A DNA stretch of 14,671 nucleotides from Candidatus Zixiibacteriota bacterium (GTDB taxonomy: Bacteria; Zixibacteria; MSB-5A5; GN15; FEB-12). The DNA is taken from the NCBI GenBank assembly GCA_003641405.1, contig QNAF01000026.1, positions 1-14,671 of the forward strand. Direction: 5' to 3'. How positions within the stretch are numbered: position 1 is the first letter of the stretch; each line of letters starts with the position of its first letter. The notes beneath the pieces were generated by a model. It was not told the DNA's origin. It ran no database searches and saw only the letters and a program-made list of their open reading frames with translations. Shown piece after piece: positions 1 to 7,877 of the stretch. A program made the position numbers and the translations under genes.

Positions 1-59
1 ACCAATCTCACTGCTTCAACTTTGAAAGCTCGGTCAAACTGACGACGCTTCTTGGACAT
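1..59 (-). CDS. IS3-family transposase OrfA, N-terminal fragment (runs off the window)
   Basis: Read on the minus strand, an ATG at 57-59 opens a frame that stays open to the window edge and gives MSKKRRQFDRAFKVEAVRL. The pattern K-R-R-x-F-x-x-x-F-K-x-E-A-V-R-L is the usual start of IS3/IS911-type OrfA, the helix-turn-helix DNA-binding half of the transposase (family knowledge). A strong ribosome binding site, AGGAGGTGTG in coding sense, lies at 63-72 directly upstream. Only 19 codons are visible, so it cannot be told whether the transposase is intact or followed by a frameshifted OrfB. The family call rests on the N-terminal motif plus the inverted-repeat-like end next to it. Confidence 0.8.
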   Translation of the reverse strand, partial: MSKKRRQFDRAFKVEAVRL

Positions 60-129
60 AAACACACCTCCTGATAGAAGTTAACTCTATCTTCTCGATG
101 TGTCCACAATTCGGGGGAGGTGCCCCACA
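1..129 (-). mobile_element. Left end of an IS3-family insertion sequence
   Basis: The OrfA start is preceded by a short leader and a probable terminal repeat. In transposase sense the outer end reads TGTGGGGCACCTCCCCCGAA followed by TTGTGGACACA (99-129). A TG terminus, a run of C and a GGACAC-like end suit IS3-group terminal repeats (family knowledge). The 13-mers ccacaattcgggg (104-116) and ccacagctcgggg (125-137) are imperfect direct repeats 21 bases apart, so the motif occurs twice on one face of the helix. The second reaches into repeat copy A. The exact outer boundary (127-134) cannot be fixed without the other end of the IS. Confidence 0.6.
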
Positions 130-134
130 GCTCG

Positions 135-306
135 GGGCTTGTTGAAAAAGTTCTCTCCCTGAGTTGAGTCAGGTCCTTCAAATCTGCGATAGCAGGTTTG
201 TGAGACCTGACTCTATTCTGTAACATGATGTTACGTGTCGGGTCACAATCCCGCTTGGCGGAATCAGGACCCGACACAACTGTAAGTAGGGTTAATCAAC
301 AACCCC
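135..306. repeat. Palindromic mobile repeat, copy A (older, inverted orientation)
   Basis: Left end GGGCTTGTTGAAAAAG (135-150) and right end GTTAATCAACAACCCC (291-306) are imperfect inverted repeats matching the ends of copies C, D and E, with the two end types swapped, so this copy is inverted relative to them. Inside are two hairpins. GAGTCAGGTC/GACCTGACTC (166-175 with 204-213) and GTGTCGGGTC/GACCCGACAC (235-244 with 268-277) are both perfect 10-base stems. Between them is the small palindrome TAACATGATGTTA (221-233). Flanking tetramers CTCG and TTCT do not match, so no target duplication survives. It ends 29 bases after the rhomboid stop and could act as that operon's hairpin terminator. 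No gene was found in 60-335. Confidence 0.7.
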
Positions 307-335
307 TTCTACAAAAAAGACAAACGGGCATCCCT

Positions 336-1049
336 CTACCAGTTCACTCTGTAGACACGCTGGCCGCCCGAAGGTGTTGTCCCCTTGCCGCGAAACTTGA
401 GAAGAATCTTCAGTAGTACATAGCCGAACACAAACCCGCCCACGTGCGCCATCCATGCCACGCCGCCACCGGTCGAGCTGCCAACTACAGACATCAACAC
501 CTGGTACACAAACCAGAGCCCCAACACGACCTTGGCCGGGAACTGACGAACCATGATCAAGAAATAGACAATCAGCACTGTAATGCGAGCTTTCGGATGC
601 AACACCATGTAAGCACCCATGACTCCCGCGACCGCCCCGGATGCTCCCACCAGGGGCACTTCGGACCCCGGATTGAAAAGTGTGTAGAGCCCCACCGCCG
701 CCAGGCCGGAAACAATGTAGAAAATCAGGAACTTCACCGGACCGAGGTAGTCCTCGATATTGTTCCCGTAAATCCACAGAAACAACATGTTGCCGATCAA
801 GTGCATCCAGCCACCGTGAAGGAACATCGAAAACACGGGCGTGGCGTACAACCAGGATGGCGCGATATAACTCGCCCCGCCATCAAGGAACAGTGCCGGT
901 ATGTACCCGAAACTGCTGAGGAACATCATGAACTCTGGTCCCCGCATAGTCTGAGAGTACAGAAACACCACCGTGTTGATGAGGATCAATGCTACCGTGA
1001 GGCGCGCCGGGCGAACTGTCGGCTGATCGTCTTTGATCGGGAAAAACAA
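336..1049 (-). CDS. Rhomboid-family intramembrane serine protease
   Basis: This 237-residue polytopic membrane protein should cut single-pass membrane substrates within the inner membrane. Rhomboid hallmarks are all present. H83 and N87 lie in HGGWMHLIGNMLFLW (residues 78-92), with N87 the expected oxyanion residue. The nucleophile S137 is in the GASG motif (135-138), followed by a small-residue helix. H202 in the AHVGGFVFG helix is the catalytic base. The protein has six or so hydrophobic segments and a short basic C-terminal tail. The start is TTG at 1047-1049, supported by AGAGGA 8 bases upstream; no ATG fits as well. It lies 42 bases after the M23 peptidase stop on the same strand, so the two are probably co-transcribed. 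The substrate is unknown. Confidence 0.93.
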   Translation of the reverse strand: MFFPIKDDQPTVRPARLTVALILINTVVFLYSQTMRGPEFMMFLSSFGYIPALFLDGGASYIAPSWLYATPVFSMFLHGGWMHLIGNMLFLWIYGNNIEDYLGPVKFLIFYIVSGLAAVGLYTLFNPGSEVPLVGASGAVAGVMGAYMVLHPKARITVLIVYFLIMVRQFPAKVVLGLWFVYQVLMSVVGSSTGGGVAWMAHVGGFVFGYVLLKILLKFRGKGTTPSGGQRVYRVNW

Positions 1050-1057
1050 ACCACTTA

Positions 1058-1063
1058 TCCTCT
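1058..1063 (-). promoter_or_regulatory. Ribosome binding site that fixes the TTG start of the rhomboid gene
   Basis: In coding sense AGAGGA lies 8 bases before TTG (1047-1049). The TTG codon leads directly into FFPIKDDQP, and no in-frame ATG or GTG lies nearer the motif, so the rare start is preferred. Confidence 0.65.
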
Positions 1064-1091
1064 ATTTCGAACTACGTTTTCTGCTGCCATT

Positions 1092-3086
1092 CTATTCAAC
1101 GTAGAAAGTCCTGCTAAGTTCAATCCGGTTGCCGGCCCGGTCGGTGATGTCAATTGTCAAAAGACACTTCCCCGGCTTCAGCAATTCATACGGCTCAGCA
1201 ACACACTGTCCTGTCGCGGGATGATACTCAGGTATCAGCCATTGGCCGTTGATGCGGATATCGATGTTGCGGTCATCCTCAATGCCTGAGAGGTCATCTT
1301 CGAGAATGAACTCAATCAGTGGCCGAAGCGTCTTAAGTGTCTGCCCTTCTCTAACGTTCAGTTTCTTAATTGTCGGAGGTGCAATATCGAATAGCGATGC
1401 AAACAGACCACCGCCATTTGAAGGCCCTGCCACCCGCGAATTATCCCGGCTGTCTTCGTCAATCCAGATCCATTCGTTCTCTCTGTCATCCCACCAGCAG
1501 AGACCGCTTCGGTCGGCGTATTTAGCCTCGGGTGAAAGCGCCAAAGAAATACCGAATTCATCTCGTGTAACAAAGACTTCGGGCAGAATACGAAACGATG
1601 CGGAGTTCAGTTCAACGGTAGTGGGCATATCGGTGACTTGTTCAACTGCAATGAAGCGCGGCCTGTAGAAGTTATCGTGCCCGCCTTGAATCACGATAGA
1701 GTTGCCGACGGCAAACGTTTCATTGTCCTCATAACCAACAGCGGCCAGCGTCAGCGGCAGGCTGCCCAGTATTTGCCCGCCGATTATCGAGCGCACGACG
1801 AGACTGTCTACTTGTCGATACTCCGAACGGGGTGGCATAAAAAAGCGGAAGCGGCCGTCGTCACACAATCGACCGGTGCTTTCTGAGCCGAGACGCTGGT
1901 TTCCACCATAGACCTCCAGAAAGACATCACTGGTTGTCTCTGCTGTGACGATCAGACCATCTTCGACTACCTGGTAACCAAGCTCCAGAGTACCATCGGA
2001 CATGGAAGCCGGTGGTTTGGATTGTGCAGGCGGTCCCCACAGGAACTTGAAATGCAATTCCGATTTATTCTCGAAGTTGTCCTCGGCGGTAATAACAGCT
2101 TCGTGCAAGCCTTCGGATATCTCTCCATAAGAACCGACTACTCCCCCATGCTCACCGAAGGCACGGCTTCCAAAGTAGCTGTTACCTGTCTCATGAAACA
2201 GCCTGCGGACTCGCTTCTTGCCGGAAGCTATTGACTTGTGATCATATTCAAGTTCGACCAGTGGCCCCAATTCAAACGCCAGACTGTCAAAAGCTGACAT
2301 GTAGTATTGTCTGCCATCAATGGCAAGTGTCAGCTTGTAGACCGATTGGCGCATGCCGCCTTGCCGCATCCTGTCGTAGCAGTCGGCAAGAACGCCAAAA
2401 GGTGAGCTCAGATAGAGAACAGAATCAAGCTGGTAATTTCCACGCTTTCCCGTTCCATGCACCGGCAACAGTGCTCTACGCTTACCGTATGGCAGGAGCG
2501 AATGATCGTCAACAAGCTGGATACCAATACGCTCAAAGACCGGTCGCTGCCGATCATCCAGTGAGTATCCGTTGCTCAGCGGGTTGATAGGCCTGTTCTC
2601 CGGGCTACGCACTTCAAAGTGCAGATGGGGCGCTTTGGTCCCGGTTATGCCGGAATAGGCAACGAACTGTCCTCTATGCACCGGAATCGAATCCGAAGGA
2701 AAATACAGATCAACATAGTACCTGCCTGCCCTGTTCTGAGCCTTCCGTACAGCCCGACGGATTTCTTCATTAAACCTGGAGAGATGATAGAAGACGTAGA
2801 TTTTACCGTCAGTTCCCTTAATATACAGCCCTTTGCCGGAGCCACGGTAGGACATCTTAATTCGCCAGACATAGCCATCAACCGACGAATAGACCCTAAC
2901 GCCGGTTTTTCCGCCTGTTCGCAGGTCAACACCGGCGTGAAACCGCCCAGGGCGCACGTCTCCGAATCCCGAAGACAGATCAACTTTGGAGTTCAGCGGC
3001 CAGCGCGGCTGTTCACAATAGCCCATTGTCGCCAAGAACAGTAGTAAAGCTAACCAACACCAGATTCTGGTCGATATCCTAATCAT
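1092..3086 (-). CDS. Secreted M23 (LytM-type) metallopeptidase with C-terminal Ig-like domain
   Basis: This 664-residue protein probably cuts peptidoglycan cross-links in the periplasm or cell envelope. A signal peptide occupies about residues 1-24 (basic start, then WLALLLFLATMGYC). The cysteine at 24 is not in a proper lipobox, so a lipoprotein is unlikely. The M23 domain spans about 28-170 and keeps every expected residue: H50 and D54 in FHAGVDLR, H101 in the FYHLS strand, and H154 and H156 in PHLHFEVR. This suggests an active zinc enzyme rather than a degenerate LytM activator. Residues 170-560 are beta-rich and not assigned. The last 90 or so residues (APPTIKKL to TFYVE) resemble an Ig-like or bacterial beta-sandwich fold. 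The ATG at 3084-3086 has only a weak upstream GGTG. It is the first gene of a pair with the rhomboid gene and is divergent from the isomerase gene. Confidence 0.88.
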   Translation of the reverse strand: MIRISTRIWCWLALLLFLATMGYCEQPRWPLNSKVDLSSGFGDVRPGRFHAGVDLRTGGKTGVRVYSSVDGYVWRIKMSYRGSGKGLYIKGTDGKIYVFYHLSRFNEEIRRAVRKAQNRAGRYYVDLYFPSDSIPVHRGQFVAYSGITGTKAPHLHFEVRSPENRPINPLSNGYSLDDRQRPVFERIGIQLVDDHSLLPYGKRRALLPVHGTGKRGNYQLDSVLYLSSPFGVLADCYDRMRQGGMRQSVYKLTLAIDGRQYYMSAFDSLAFELGPLVELEYDHKSIASGKKRVRRLFHETGNSYFGSRAFGEHGGVVGSYGEISEGLHEAVITAEDNFENKSELHFKFLWGPPAQSKPPASMSDGTLELGYQVVEDGLIVTAETTSDVFLEVYGGNQRLGSESTGRLCDDGRFRFFMPPRSEYRQVDSLVVRSIIGGQILGSLPLTLAAVGYEDNETFAVGNSIVIQGGHDNFYRPRFIAVEQVTDMPTTVELNSASFRILPEVFVTRDEFGISLALSPEAKYADRSGLCWWDDRENEWIWIDEDSRDNSRVAGPSNGGGLFASLFDIAPPTIKKLNVREGQTLKTLRPLIEFILEDDLSGIEDDRNIDIRINGQWLIPEYHPATGQCVAEPYELLKPGKCLLTIDITDRAGNRIELSRTFYVE

Positions 3087-3184
3087 ATGACACCAATTGT
3101 TGCTACCCAGACCATAATCTGTTAAAGAAAGTACTTATGTGTCAGGGAAGACAGTTTTTTATGTAAAAGAGGGTAGTCGGTTCC

Positions 3185-3212
3185 TTGCAAAAGTCGGCCT
3201 TTTCATTATATT
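3185..3212 (+). promoter_or_regulatory. Candidate sigma70-type promoter for the PPIase gene
   Basis: TTGCAA (3185-3190) and TATATT (3207-3212) are separated by 16 bases. The predicted transcript would start near 3219 and have a leader of about 78 bases before ATG 3297, which has AGAGGAG at 3281-3287. The site lies in the 210-base divergent gap. I found no equally clear promoter for the M23 peptidase on the other strand. Confidence 0.5.
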
Positions 3213-3296
3213 GCCCACCCGTTTTACGATCCGGATCGTCAGGTTAAGCCGGAAGTAAACACGAGTTTAATTGAGTCAAAAGAGGAGTTCCAAGGC

Positions 3297-5129
3297 ATGT
3301 TCGAAGCCCTTCGCAAGATGATTCTTCCAATCATCATTATCGTCCTGTTTTTCTTCCTCGGCATGATCGTCCTCCAGTGGGGATTGGATATCACTCGCCG
3401 TGGTCCGGGTGCAAACTTCGACGCCGCCGGTATGGTCAATGGAGAAGAAATCTCCTGGTCGACCTTCCAGCGAACCTACAGTAATTTGTACCAGAACGAG
3501 AGAGGTGATTCGGACGAAGACATTCCGATCTCCCGTACGCAGCAGCTTGAAGGTCAAGCCTGGGATCAGCTTGTCGGAGAACTCCTTCTCAGGCAGCAAG
3601 CCGATAAATATAACATCGTTGCCACAGATGACGACGTCTATCTCTACCTGCGCAGCAATCCCCCTGCCTATTTACGACAAGCTGCCGAGTTTCAGACCGA
3701 TGGCCAGTTCGACTACCAAAAGTACATGAGCTATATGGCTGACCCTCAGGCTGCCGGCCTGTGGGCATCCATCGAACCGGTTGTAAGAGCGGATATCAGA
3801 AAAATCAAGGTCCAGCAGCTTGTTACAGAAGCAGTGCATGTGAGTGAGTTCGAAGTCAAACAGGCATTTCTTGACGCCATGGAAACAATCAAGGTGGGCA
3901 TGGTCAACGTCAGGTCCAGTTCGTTGTACGAGACGGTTCCGGTACCAGAGAAAGAAGAAGCCAGAGAGTATTTCGACTCTCACCGCGAAGATTTCACTGT
4001 CGAAGAACGAGTTGTGCTTGATATCGTGAAATCGAGCAAACAGGCCACTGAGTTCGACGAAGAAAGAGCCAGGATAACCGCCCAGGAAATCCAGGATTCT
4101 GCCAACGCAGGAGCAGACTTTGCCGATCTCGCCATGCGCTGGTCCGACGATGTCGGCAGCTCCGCCAACGGAGGAGACCTTGGGTGGTTTGCTTCGGGTC
4201 GCATGGTAGGTCCCTTTGACTCTGCTGCATTTGCGATGAAAGAAGGAGAGGTTTCTTCACCGATCAAGACACGCTTCGGCTGGCACGTTCTGAAACACTT
4301 CGGCTACAAAAACGAAGCCAAATCCCAATCTGATCCCGCCGTTGTCAAGAAAGCCCATGTAGCACATGTGCTGATAAAAACCAGGGCATCGATTGAGACT
4401 ATCGACCAGGCCTGGAACCAGATCGACCAATTCCATATGTTAGCAGGAGAAGAAGGGTTCGATGCAGCGGCTGATGAACTTGAGCTTGAAGTGATTCGTA
4501 CTGACCCCCACATTGCACAGAGTCGAATTATGCAGCTCAATGGAGATCAGGAGGCTCTGGAGTGGGCGTTTTCAAATGAACTCGGAGCAATATCGGAGAT
4601 TCGAGAGACGGATAACGACTACTACGTCATCCGCCTTGCTGAGAAAGTCCCGGCAGGTCTCGCCGAATTTGAGGATGTTGAATCCGACATTCAAAAGGAG
4701 CTCCGCACGGAAAAACTAATGCGGCTCTGCCGCGACACAATTAACGTGCTGCATAAGAAAGTCCAGAAGGGAACAACTCTTACCAAGGCCGCCGAGGAAC
4801 TTGAACTCAAGTATGATATATCCCAATCAATCTCACGCGCGGGAGGTATGCCGCAGGTAGGCTCCGACCCCAAAGCGGTCGGGGCAGCGTTTGCTCTCAC
4901 TACTGTGGGCCAGATATCCGAACCGATCGAATACAGTGCCGGAACAGTTGTGTTTGAACTTCTGCAGAAAGACACTCCTGACCTGACGCTCTATAATGAT
5001 AAGCACGACTCAGTCTTTACTGCAGTGGTGGACTTCAAGAAGCGGCGTGCTTACACAGATTGGTTTGAACATTTGATAGCTCAGTCTGAAATTATCAGTA
5101 ACGTGACGGGAGAAGTGCGAAGACGCTGA
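3297..5129 (+). CDS. Membrane-anchored parvulin-type peptidyl-prolyl isomerase, PpiD/SurA-like
   Basis: This 610-residue protein probably assists folding of exported and outer-membrane proteins, tethered to the inner membrane with its bulk in the periplasm. A single transmembrane helix covers residues 8-28 after a short basic start, as in PpiD. A SurA_N-like helical chaperone part follows (about 42-235). A parvulin-like domain is at about 236-337, with the typical GSSANGGDLGWF (287-298) and the closing RFGWHVLKHFGY (326-337). The usual first-strand histidine (R-A-S-H-I-L) is replaced by VLDIVKSS, so activity may be low. A second, shortened parvulin-like start, KKAHVAHVLIKT, lies at 351-362, and the C-terminus may hold a third degenerate unit. 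The start has a good AGAGGAG at 9 bases. It stands alone, with its own promoter and terminator. Confidence 0.85.
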   Translation: MFEALRKMILPIIIIVLFFFLGMIVLQWGLDITRRGPGANFDAAGMVNGEEISWSTFQRTYSNLYQNERGDSDEDIPISRTQQLEGQAWDQLVGELLLRQQADKYNIVATDDDVYLYLRSNPPAYLRQAAEFQTDGQFDYQKYMSYMADPQAAGLWASIEPVVRADIRKIKVQQLVTEAVHVSEFEVKQAFLDAMETIKVGMVNVRSSSLYETVPVPEKEEAREYFDSHREDFTVEERVVLDIVKSSKQATEFDEERARITAQEIQDSANAGADFADLAMRWSDDVGSSANGGDLGWFASGRMVGPFDSAAFAMKEGEVSSPIKTRFGWHVLKHFGYKNEAKSQSDPAVVKKAHVAHVLIKTRASIETIDQAWNQIDQFHMLAGEEGFDAAADELELEVIRTDPHIAQSRIMQLNGDQEALEWAFSNELGAISEIRETDNDYYVIRLAEKVPAGLAEFEDVESDIQKELRTEKLMRLCRDTINVLHKKVQKGTTLTKAAEELELKYDISQSISRAGGMPQVGSDPKAVGAAFALTTVGQISEPIEYSAGTVVFELLQKDTPDLTLYNDKHDSVFTAVVDFKKRRAYTDWFEHLIAQSEIISNVTGEVRRR

Positions 5130-5151
5130 CACCAGCTCAGAAATGATCAAG

Positions 5152-5184
5152 AAAGACCTTCGGGAAACCGGGGGTCTTTTTTTT
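5152..5184 (+). terminator. Rho-independent terminator of the PPIase gene
   Basis: A 12-base-pair stem, AAAGACCTTCGG with CCGGGGGTCTTT (two T.G pairs), closes a GAAA (GNRA) tetraloop and runs directly into eight T. It lies 22 bases after the stop. On the other strand the A-run leads into the hairpin and the T-tract is poor, so it mainly serves the plus strand but may also limit read-through from the convergent hydrolase gene. Confidence 0.88.
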
Positions 5185-5216
5185 GAACCACCAATGGTAG
5201 CGTTGTGTCGGACACA

Positions 5217-6023
5217 TCAGATGATCTGAGATGACAAGGAACCAACCTGATCGCGAATGACGGGTTTCCGACGCTCGAGCTTTTCGCGGAACTCTCTCAA
5301 CTCAGAGATATCGAGCGTTTCGGTGAGAATTCGTTTCTCGGATTGTGAGCTAAAGTCAACCTGGCTGACAAAGTCCCAGGGGGCTGCAATCAGAGACCTG
5401 CCTTGCAAGGGTCGACCGAAAATCTTCCCGACCCCGCAGACTTTCACTACGTAGGCCACACTGCGTTGAGCCAGGGCAAAGAAATACTTACGGTCACGCT
5501 CTCTCCTGGCAGAAGTAGAATCAGCCGGGCGATACGGCGACGTAGTTGGCACAAATACGATATCCACGCGCTCCCGCCGAGCCTCATCGTAGAGATCACG
5601 ATAAAAGATGTCGCCGCAGATCAGAACGCTGATGCGAATACCCTCAACTTCAAGGACCAGCCCTTTCTCACCGGGTGATATCCCCTCACTCAGTTCACCG
5701 GGCACCGGATACCGCTTGCGGTAACGACCGATAGGCATACCACGATTGATAACGTAGCAGGCGTTGTATAACCTGTCATCGACGGCCTCAGCGACTGTGC
5801 CCGCGATCAAACAGGTCGAAAGCTCGTCGGATAGCCTGATGAGATACTCAATGTACTCTCTCTTGCGAAGCGCCGCAGTTCGATAGTCGCCTACGGAATC
5901 GTCCAGAAGGCAATACTCGGGAAGGCAGACAAAATCCGGCCGCTGCTTAAAGATGTGAATCTTCTCAGCAAGACTGAGCGTCTGGCCCATACGGGCTTGA
6001 AAAGCAACGACTTTTGTCAGCAC
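5217..6023 (-). CDS. Carbon-nitrogen hydrolase (nitrilase superfamily)
   Basis: This 268-residue cytoplasmic protein should hydrolyse an amide or other C-N bond. The superfamily triad is complete: E36 in LPEYC, K103 in YRKRYP and C136 in LICGDIFY, with a second Glu, E110, just after the lysine. The length is typical for single-domain family members. The substrate class cannot be told from sequence; the domain lacks the fused synthetase of NAD synthetases and the membrane part of Lnt. The start is GTG (6021-6023) with AAGGG 8 bases upstream. It lies 89 bases after the ETF:quinone oxidoreductase stop on the same strand, so it may be the last gene of that operon or have its own weak promoter. 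A role in amine or amide catabolism feeding ETF is a guess. Confidence 0.88.
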   Translation of the reverse strand: MLTKVVAFQARMGQTLSLAEKIHIFKQRPDFVCLPEYCLLDDSVGDYRTAALRKREYIEYLIRLSDELSTCLIAGTVAEAVDDRLYNACYVINRGMPIGRYRKRYPVPGELSEGISPGEKGLVLEVEGIRISVLICGDIFYRDLYDEARRERVDIVFVPTTSPYRPADSTSARRERDRKYFFALAQRSVAYVVKVCGVGKIFGRPLQGRSLIAAPWDFVSQVDFSSQSEKRILTETLDISELREFREKLERRKPVIRDQVGSLSSQII

Positions 6024-6052
6024 AGGATTAACCCTTCTGCGTACCGAACCCT

Positions 6053-6079
6053 ATATTACTTAAACGAATATTGGTTCAA
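6053..6079 (-). promoter_or_regulatory. Weak candidate promoter for the carbon-nitrogen hydrolase
   Basis: In coding sense TTGAAC (6074-6079) and TAATAT (6053-6058) are separated by only 15 bases, which is short. The site lies in the 89-base gap between ETF:quinone oxidoreductase and the hydrolase, about 30 bases before the GTG start. Confidence 0.3.
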
Positions 6080-6112
6080 TCTGTTTGAGAAAAAAAGTGG
6101 CCGATCGACTCT

Positions 6113-7789
6113 TCAGCAGTTAGTGAAATTGGGGCCCTCGCCACCCTGGGGAGTTACCCAGGTAATTACCTGGTATGGGTCAGCAATGTCACACGTCTTG
6201 CAATGCACACAATTCGACGGCGTCAACTCCAATTTGAGTTTGCCCGGTCGTTCCTCGTCTTCGACCATATTGTATACTGAAGCAGGACAGAAATACTGAC
6301 ATGGATTCCCATACTCCTCAGTGCACCGATTGTTGCAGATATCCGGGTCTGCTATGATCAAATGGGATGGTTGATGTTCCTCGTGCATGGTACCGGATTT
6401 ATAGACATCAGTGACCTTGTCGAAAGTGTACTCATTGTCGAACTTGATTTCCAGTTCCCGGGAATCCTTCCCGTACTTTTTCTTAAAATCAGCTCGTGAC
6501 AACATGTATTCATGGTCCTGCTTGTGATCACGCCGATTGAACAAACCCCGCCCACCAGTTACAATCTGCATGGCTGCATGAAACAGACCGGAGTATAGTC
6601 CGCCCTCAAACGCTGCGTGGAAATTACGTGAACCCCAGAGTTCATCATGCACCCAGCTATTGGAAAACTTGTCTGAATAGCTCTTGATCTTGTCAAAGGA
6701 ATAGTCACCGGCTTTGGCGGCTTCAAAAAGTGTCTCGCCGGCGAGGGCGCCGGATTTGATTGCAAGATGGATGCCCTTGAGCTTGCTGGCGTTCAGGAGC
6801 CCGGCGGAGTCTCCGCAGAGCATCAGGCCATTCGCACAGAGGTCAGGAACCGAATAGTAACCGCCAACCGGAATTGTCTTAGCCCCATAGTGCAGCATGG
6901 TGCCACCCTCCAGAATCGACTTCAACAATGGATGGTTCTTGTACTGCTGAAATTTGCCGTGCGGATCATTCGCGGGGTCGGCTGAATCCAGTCCAACCGC
7001 CAAACCTACGGATACCATCTGATCGCTCATACCATAGACCCATCCACCACCGTAGTCGCGTGATTCCGACGGCCAACCGACACTGTGAATCACCTGTCCG
7101 GGCTTAATTCTGCCCTTGGGGACTTCCCAGACTTCTTTCACGCCGGTCAGATAAGACTGTGGCAGCCTGTCTCGCTCAAGCGCCGGCATTTTCTCGAAAG
7201 CCTGACACGTCAGGGAACCGTGGACACCCTCGCAGAGGACTGTAACCTTGGCTTTGATAATTGAACCGGGTTCGAAATTTGATCTCTGACTTCCATCCTT
7301 GTCAAGCCCCATATCGACAGTCTGCACACCAACGACCCGACCGTTCTCCACCAACAATTCACGACCGGCCAAACCGGCGTAGATGTCAACACCAAGTGCC
7401 TCCACCTGCTCAGCCATCCAGCCAACCAGTTTGTTCAGGGAAACAACGTAGTTGCCGTGATTCTTGAGTGATGGCGGCATGAACGGGGCTTTGGTTGAAC
7501 CGCTCTCACTCAGCAGGTACATCGCATCAGATGAGACTTCGGCCTCTAATGGCGCGCCCTTCTCCTTGAAATCAGGAATCAACTCCGCCAGGCTCATAGG
7601 GTTCATGACAGCACCTGACAAACAATGCGCTCCCGCATAAGAGCCCTTGTCTATCAACAGAATTTCCGGCATTTCAACCGAATCGTCAGCCGAAGCCAGT
7701 GTGGCCAACTTGTAGGCCAGCGACAAACCAGCAGGACCGGCACCAACGATTAGTATGTCTGTCTCAAGAATATCGCGTTCGAAATCCAT
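6113..7789 (-). CDS. Electron transfer flavoprotein:quinone oxidoreductase
   Basis: This 558-residue enzyme passes electrons from reduced ETF (from acyl-CoA and related dehydrogenases) through FAD and a 4Fe-4S cluster to membrane quinone. The N-terminus has the dinucleotide-binding motif DILIVGAGPAGLSLAYKL (residues 10-28). A second FAD contact is GLMLCGDSAGLLNASKLKGI. The C-terminal cluster domain has C501 in CQYFCPASVYNM and C527, C530 and C533 in NCVHCKTCDIADPYQVITW, matching the four ligands of the mitochondrial enzyme by family knowledge. It ends in GGEGPNFTNC, close to the usual GGGGPxY end. Full length for the family. The ATG is preceded by GGAAGGTGAG. Its ETF partners (etfA, etfB) are not in the window. 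It lies 88 bases downstream of the ArsC-like gene. Confidence 0.95.
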   Translation of the reverse strand: MDFERDILETDILIVGAGPAGLSLAYKLATLASADDSVEMPEILLIDKGSYAGAHCLSGAVMNPMSLAELIPDFKEKGAPLEAEVSSDAMYLLSESGSTKAPFMPPSLKNHGNYVVSLNKLVGWMAEQVEALGVDIYAGLAGRELLVENGRVVGVQTVDMGLDKDGSQRSNFEPGSIIKAKVTVLCEGVHGSLTCQAFEKMPALERDRLPQSYLTGVKEVWEVPKGRIKPGQVIHSVGWPSESRDYGGGWVYGMSDQMVSVGLAVGLDSADPANDPHGKFQQYKNHPLLKSILEGGTMLHYGAKTIPVGGYYSVPDLCANGLMLCGDSAGLLNASKLKGIHLAIKSGALAGETLFEAAKAGDYSFDKIKSYSDKFSNSWVHDELWGSRNFHAAFEGGLYSGLFHAAMQIVTGGRGLFNRRDHKQDHEYMLSRADFKKKYGKDSRELEIKFDNEYTFDKVTDVYKSGTMHEEHQPSHLIIADPDICNNRCTEEYGNPCQYFCPASVYNMVEDEERPGKLKLELTPSNCVHCKTCDIADPYQVITWVTPQGGEGPNFTNC

Positions 7790-7877
7790 AACTCACCTTC
7801 CAACAATGTTGTTTGTAAGGGAATTTACACAATGGTTCGCACAGAACAAGAGCTTGAAAAAAAACGCTTCGACCGCG

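Noticed and set aside
8..277. 89-residue open frame on the minus strand
   Set aside because: It runs through the IS end and repeat copy A, has no domain-like pattern, and its Thr-Ser-Pro-Glu-Leu-Trp repetition only reflects the 21-base DNA repeat.
444..1289. 281-residue open frame on the plus strand
   Set aside because: It is antisense to the rhomboid and M23 genes, is rich in His/Arg/Gln as expected for a shadow frame, and has no supporting start signal.
3012..3020. Possible lipoprotein cleavage site at Cys24 of the M23 peptidase
   Set aside because: The residues before Cys are M-G-Y, and Tyr at -1 does not fit a lipobox.
3087..3184. Promoter for the M23 peptidase (CTGACA with ATTAT-like boxes on the minus strand)
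   Set aside because: No -10 box at a proper distance from the CTGACA could be found, so no site is called.
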